Notes under the pieces: model-generated
Seen by the model: the letters and a program-made list of their open reading frames with translations, nothing else
What the model was told of the DNA's origin: nothing
Database searches by the model: none
Translations under genes and position numbers: made by a program
Origin: Pseudomonas haemolytica
Lineage (GTDB): Bacteria > Pseudomonadota > Gammaproteobacteria > Pseudomonadales > Pseudomonadaceae
Reading direction: 5' to 3'
DNA: 64,000 bases
NCBI RefSeq assembly: GCF_009659625.1
Contig: NZ_VOIW01000001.1
Coordinates: 1-64,000 of the forward strand
In this document: positions 60,993 to 64,000 of the stretch, in pieces
How the letters are laid out: each line of letters begins with the position of its first letter
How positions within the stretch are numbered: position 1 is the stretch's first letter

Positions 60993-62093
60993 TTATACGT
61001 TGAAACGGAAGTGCATGACATCGCCATCCTTGACAATGTAGTCCTTGCCTTCCAGGCGCCATTTACCGGCTTCCTTGGTTCCCGCCTCACCCTTGTACTG
61101 GATGAAGTCGTTGTAGGCGATCACTTCGGCGCGGATGAAGCCTTTTTCGAAGTCGGTGTGGATCACACCAGCAGCCTGTGGCGCGGTAGCGCCGACCTTC
61201 ACGGTCCAGGCGCGGACCTCTTCGACACCGGCAGTGAAGTAGGTCTGCAGGTTGAGCATCTCGTAGCCGGCGCGGATCACACGGTTCAGGCCTGGCTCTT
61301 CCAGGCCCAGGGCCTCGAGGAACATGTCTTTCTCTTCGCCGTCATCGAGTTCGGCGATTTCTGCTTCGATCTTGTTGCACACCGGAACAACGATGGCGCC
61401 TTCTTCCTCGGCAATGGCCTTGACCACGTCGAGCAGCGGGTTGTTCTCGAAGCCGTCTTCGGCGACGTTGGCAATGTACATCACCGGCTTGGTGGTCAGC
61501 AGGTGGAAGCCCTTGATCACGGCCTTCTCGTCGGTGCTCATGCTCTTCATCAGGCTGCGTGCTGGCTTGCCTTTGGTGAAGTGAGCGATCAATTGCTCCA
61601 GCAGGCCCTTCTGGACCACGGCTTCCTTGTCACCACCCTTGGCGTTACGCGCGACTTTCTGCAGTTGCTTTTCGCAACTGTCGAGGTCGGCGAAGATCAG
61701 TTCCAGGTCGATGATCTCGATGTCGCGTTTCGGGTCGACGCTGTTGGAGACGTGGATGACGTTCTCGTCTTCAAAGCAGCGGACCACATGGGCGATGGCG
61801 TCGGTTTCACGGATGTTGGCGAGGAACTTGTTGCCCAGGCCTTCACCTTTCGATGCGCCTGCAACCAGGCCGGCGATATCGACGAACTCCATGGTGGTCG
61901 GCAGGATGCGCTTGGGGTTGACGATCGCTGCCAGTGCCTCCAGGCGTGGGTCCGGCATCGGTACGATACCGCTGTTGGGTTCGATGGTGCAGAAGGGGAA
62001 GTTCTCCGCCGCAATACCGGACTTGGTCAGGGCGTTGAACAGGGTGGACTTGCCGACGTTGGGCAGGCCGACGATGCCGCAATTGAATCCCAT
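60993..62093 (-). CDS. ychF: YchF/OLA1 redox-regulated ATPase
   Basis: 366-residue Obg-superfamily protein. G1 GLPNVGKST (residues 9-17), [27 protein letters not shown] with G3 DIAG, and a C-terminal TGS domain ([57 protein letters not shown]). It prefers ATP to GTP and acts in oxidative-stress and ribosome control. Co-directional with pth. Confidence 0.96.
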   Translation of the reverse strand: MGFNCGIVGLPNVGKSTLFNALTKSGIAAENFPFCTIEPNSGIVPMPDPRLEALAAIVNPKRILPTTMEFVDIAGLVAGASKGEGLGNKFLANIRETDAIAHVVRCFEDENVIHVSNSVDPKRDIEIIDLELIFADLDSCEKQLQKVARNAKGGDKEAVVQKGLLEQLIAHFTKGKPARSLMKSMSTDEKAVIKGFHLLTTKPVMYIANVAEDGFENNPLLDVVKAIAEEEGAIVVPVCNKIEAEIAELDDGEEKDMFLEALGLEEPGLNRVIRAGYEMLNLQTYFTAGVEEVRAWTVKVGATAPQAAGVIHTDFEKGFIRAEVIAYNDFIQYKGEAGTKEAGKWRLEGKDYIVKDGDVMHFRFNV

Positions 62094-62115
62094 GGTGTTT
62101 CCCCTCGGGTAAGAG

Positions 62116-62700
62116 TCAGGCCTTCTGGCTGTGCAGGTTTTTCATCGCGCGGTTCCATTCACCGGCGAAGATATCCGGCAGCACGCCGAGGGCAAAATCG
62201 ATGCTGGCATCGAGTTTTTCCTGTTCGGCGCGTGGCGCACGACCCAGGACGAAGTTTGAAACCATACTGGCAACGCCTGGGTGGCCAATGCCGAGCCGCA
62301 GACGGTAGAAATTATTCTGATTACCCAACTGCGCGATGATGTCACGCAGGCCGTTGTGCCCACCGTGCCCGCCGCCCAGCTTGAGCTTGGCAACGCCGGG
62401 TGGCAGGTCCAGTTCGTCATGGGCCACCAGGATTTCTTCGGGTTTGATCCGGAAGAATCCCGCAAGTGCCGCGACGGCCTGGCCGCTGCGGTTCATGTAG
62501 GTGGTGGGAATCAACAGACGAACATCCTGACCCTGGTGCGAGAAGCGCCCGGTCAGGCCGAAATATTTGCGATCGGCCACAAGGTTGACGCCTTGGGCGT
62601 GGGCGATGCGCTCAACAAAAAGGGCCCCCGCGTTATGCCGGGTCTGTTCGTATTCGGCGCCTGGGTTTCCCAGGCCAACGATCAGTTTAATGGCAGTCAC
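62116..62700 (-). CDS. pth: Peptidyl-tRNA hydrolase
   Basis: 194-residue Pth. Conserved [28 protein letters not shown] with N12 and H22, [14 protein letters not shown] and [30 protein letters not shown]. It recycles tRNAs from drop-off peptides and is essential. First gene of the pth-ychF operon. A perfect DnaA box lies 24 bases before its start. Confidence 0.97.
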   Translation of the reverse strand: MTAIKLIVGLGNPGAEYEQTRHNAGALFVERIAHAQGVNLVADRKYFGLTGRFSHQGQDVRLLIPTTYMNRSGQAVAALAGFFRIKPEEILVAHDELDLPPGVAKLKLGGGHGGHNGLRDIIAQLGNQNNFYRLRLGIGHPGVASMVSNFVLGRAPRAEQEKLDASIDFALGVLPDIFAGEWNRAMKNLHSQKA

Positions 62701-62723
62701 GACAGGGGCCCTTCCTTTGGAGT

Positions 62724-62732
62724 TGTGGATAA
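62724..62732 (-). promoter_or_regulatory. DnaA box before pth
   Basis: TGTGGATAA (62724-62732), the reverse form of TTATCCACA, lies 24 bases before the pth start. A one-mismatch copy (TTATCCAGA, 62778-62786) lies 46 bases farther. No other function was seen. Confidence 0.35.
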
Positions 62733-62868
62733 CATCGCCTGACCTGAGTGCGGCGAAAGTGGACGACAGGAGCTCACTTATCCAGAGATAAACTTCGCGT
62801 TGTCGCCCGCTTTCTCGCTACGTTTCGGTCCGCGATGTTCCCTCAAGCTCCTTTCGTTGCAGAGAGTA

Positions 62869-63474
62869 TTACTCTGCAGCGGTTTCGCCTGCTTCATCTT
62901 CTGCTACAACACGTGGCGCGTGGACGTTGGCAACAGCCTTGTCGTCGTTGTGAGCCAGTGCAACGAACTCAACGCCTTTAGGGGCCTTGAGGTCGGACAG
63001 GTGGATGATGGTGCCGATTTCAGCAGCCGACAGGTCGACTTCGATGAACTCAGGCAGGTCTTTCGGCAGGCAGCTTACTTCCAGCTCGGTAGTGGTGTGG
63101 GAAACAACGCCACCTTTCTTGACCGGAGCTTCTTCACCAACAAAGTGTACAGGCACGATAGCGGTCAGTTTCTGACCGGCTACAACGCGTACGAAGTCAG
63201 CGTGCAGTACGTGGCCCTTGGAAGGGTGGCGCTGCAGGGCCTTGATGATAACGTTTTGCTTTTTGCCGCCAACGTTCAGTTCGATAACGTGGCTGTAGGC
63301 CGCGTCGTTTTCGAGCAGTTTGGCAACTTCTTTAGCCAGCATGCTGATGGACTCAGGGGCTTTGTCGCCACCGTAGACTACAGCTGGAACCAGGCTTGCG
63401 AGACGACGCAGGCGGCGGCTCGCACCTTTCCCCAGGTCGGAACGCACTTCAGCATTCAGAGTAAAATCGTTCAT
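62869..63474 (-). CDS. rplY: Ribosomal protein bL25 (Ctc/TL5 type)
   Basis: 201 residues from ATG 63474 (GGAGA upstream). N-terminal L25 domain ([36 protein letters not shown]), then the TL5/Ctc C-terminal domain ([17 protein letters not shown]). It binds 5S rRNA. The acidic end ([13 protein letters not shown]) is typical of Pseudomonas. Confidence 0.96.
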   Translation of the reverse strand: MNDFTLNAEVRSDLGKGASRRLRRLASLVPAVVYGGDKAPESISMLAKEVAKLLENDAAYSHVIELNVGGKKQNVIIKALQRHPSKGHVLHADFVRVVAGQKLTAIVPVHFVGEEAPVKKGGVVSHTTTELEVSCLPKDLPEFIEVDLSAAEIGTIIHLSDLKAPKGVEFVALAHNDDKAVANVHAPRVVAEDEAGETAAE

Positions 63475-63539
63475 GTTGTATCTCCAAAATAACCACATTC
63501 GCCCCAGCGTTTGCGACCAGCGCTAAAGGCGATATGGGC

Positions 63540-63584
63540 AAAAAAGCCCCGCCCCAACAGAATGTTGGGGCGGGGCGCTTTTCG
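63540..63584 (-). terminator. prs terminator
   Basis: Fourteen-base perfect stem (63546-63559 with 63563-63576) of very high GC, with A and T runs on the two sides. It lies between the prs stop and the rplY start. Confidence 0.9.
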
Positions 63585-63612
63585 TCAGTGAGGTGCTCCG
63601 AAGGTTTGACCC

Positions 63613-64000
63613 TTAGCGGAACATCGCACTGATCGATTCTTCATTGCTGATGCGGCGAACCGCCTCGGCAACTACCGGTGCGATATCCAGTTGACGGATA
63701 CGCGAACAGGCTTGAGCAGCTGCGGACAACGGGATGGTGTTGGTCACCACCAGTTCGTCCAGCATGGAGTTCTCGATGTTCTCGATCGCTCGGCCCGACA
63801 GCACAGGGTGTGTGCAGTAGGCGAAGACTTTTGCTGCACCGTGCTCTTTCAAGGCTTTTGCCGCGTGGCACAGGGTGCCAGCGGTGTCGACCATGTCATC
63901 AACCAGAATACAGGTACGCCCTTCGACATCACCGATGATATGCATCACTTCAGAGTGATTGGCTTTTTCACGGCGTTTGTCGATGATCCCGAGGTCCACG
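63613..64000 (-). CDS. prs: Ribose-phosphate pyrophosphokinase, C-terminal part
   Basis: The last about 129 residues are in the window; the gene continues past the right edge. PRPP loop [17 protein letters not shown], then [34 protein letters not shown] and the end [12 protein letters not shown]. It makes PRPP for nucleotide, histidine and NAD synthesis. Order ychF-pth-rplY-prs is the usual Pseudomonas arrangement. Confidence 0.96.
   Translation of the reverse strand, partial: VDLGIIDKRREKANHSEVMHIIGDVEGRTCILVDDMVDTAGTLCHAAKALKEHGAAKVFAYCTHPVLSGRAIENIENSMLDELVVTNTIPLSAAAQACSRIRQLDIAPVVAEAVRRISNEESISAMFR

Noticed and set aside
60945..62339. A 464-codon plus-strand frame
   Set aside because: Antisense to ychF and pth; no domain.
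1..64000. CRISPR arrays, prophage or complete IS elements
   Set aside because: No regularly spaced repeats, phage structural genes, integrase or transposase frames were seen. The MITE is the only mobile element with support.

Overview
The window is a finished-looking, gene-dense, GC-rich chromosomal segment of a Pseudomonas, most likely of the P. fluorescens group. The evidence is the gene families (HrpL-type sigma factor, Mks condensin, OprD porin, DUF2790, BdlA-like receptor), the REP-type hairpins built on the 'GGGAGC..GCTTGCTC' core, and the 5S rRNA and tRNA-Met sequences. Every large gene reads open; I found no frameshifted gene.

Left end (1-11.5 kb): the 3' end of a 5S rRNA and the rRNA operon terminator; a split PqiA pair plus a six-MCE-domain PqiB/LetB-like protein (envelope lipid transport); the convergent mksF-mksE-mksB condensin operon; then, divergently, holD (DNA polymerase III psi) and rimI, an acidic small protein, and a beta-carbonic anhydrase. 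From memory this matches the P. aeruginosa PA4676-PA4690 neighbourhood, so I take it as conserved backbone. Two perfect DnaA boxes lie between mksF and holD.

Middle (11.5-41.9 kb) is more variable. It holds a SET-domain protein, an uncharacterised exported protein, a Tat-exported phosphoesterase lipoprotein, an AtoE-type transporter and an MFS permease. A complete heavy-metal block follows: czcD, czcCBA, czcRS, an OprD porin and a DUF2790 protein, with a candidate small RNA between czcR and the porin gene. After it come a soluble PAS chemoreceptor, a flavin reductase, LysR/MFS and AraC genes, a DUF2975/HTH pair, a LysE exporter, Ddl, a PgeF-like protein, gamma-glutamyltransferase and a PhzF-family protein. 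A nucleotidyltransferase gene lies between a tRNA-Met gene and a decayed tRNA-like 3' end.

Island (42.3-60.7 kb): an Hrp1-type type III secretion system of the rsp/rsc kind. One rightward operon (sctW-V-D-N-O-P-Q-R-S-T-U) faces two leftward operons (hrpA-sctI-J-K-L and hrpF-G-sctC-hrpT-V). They are controlled by an HrpR/S-like enhancer-binding protein and an HrpL-like ECF sigma factor. The promoter logic can be read in the sequence: a sigma54 -24/-12 promoter before the sigma factor gene and an hrp box before each of the three structural operons. A 272-bp MITE with 34-bp perfect terminal repeats sits exactly between the two convergent operons.

Right end (61-64 kb): ychF-pth, rplY and the 3' part of prs, again conserved backbone. 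In P. aeruginosa tRNA-Met lies next to ychF, so the secretion island appears to have been inserted between them.
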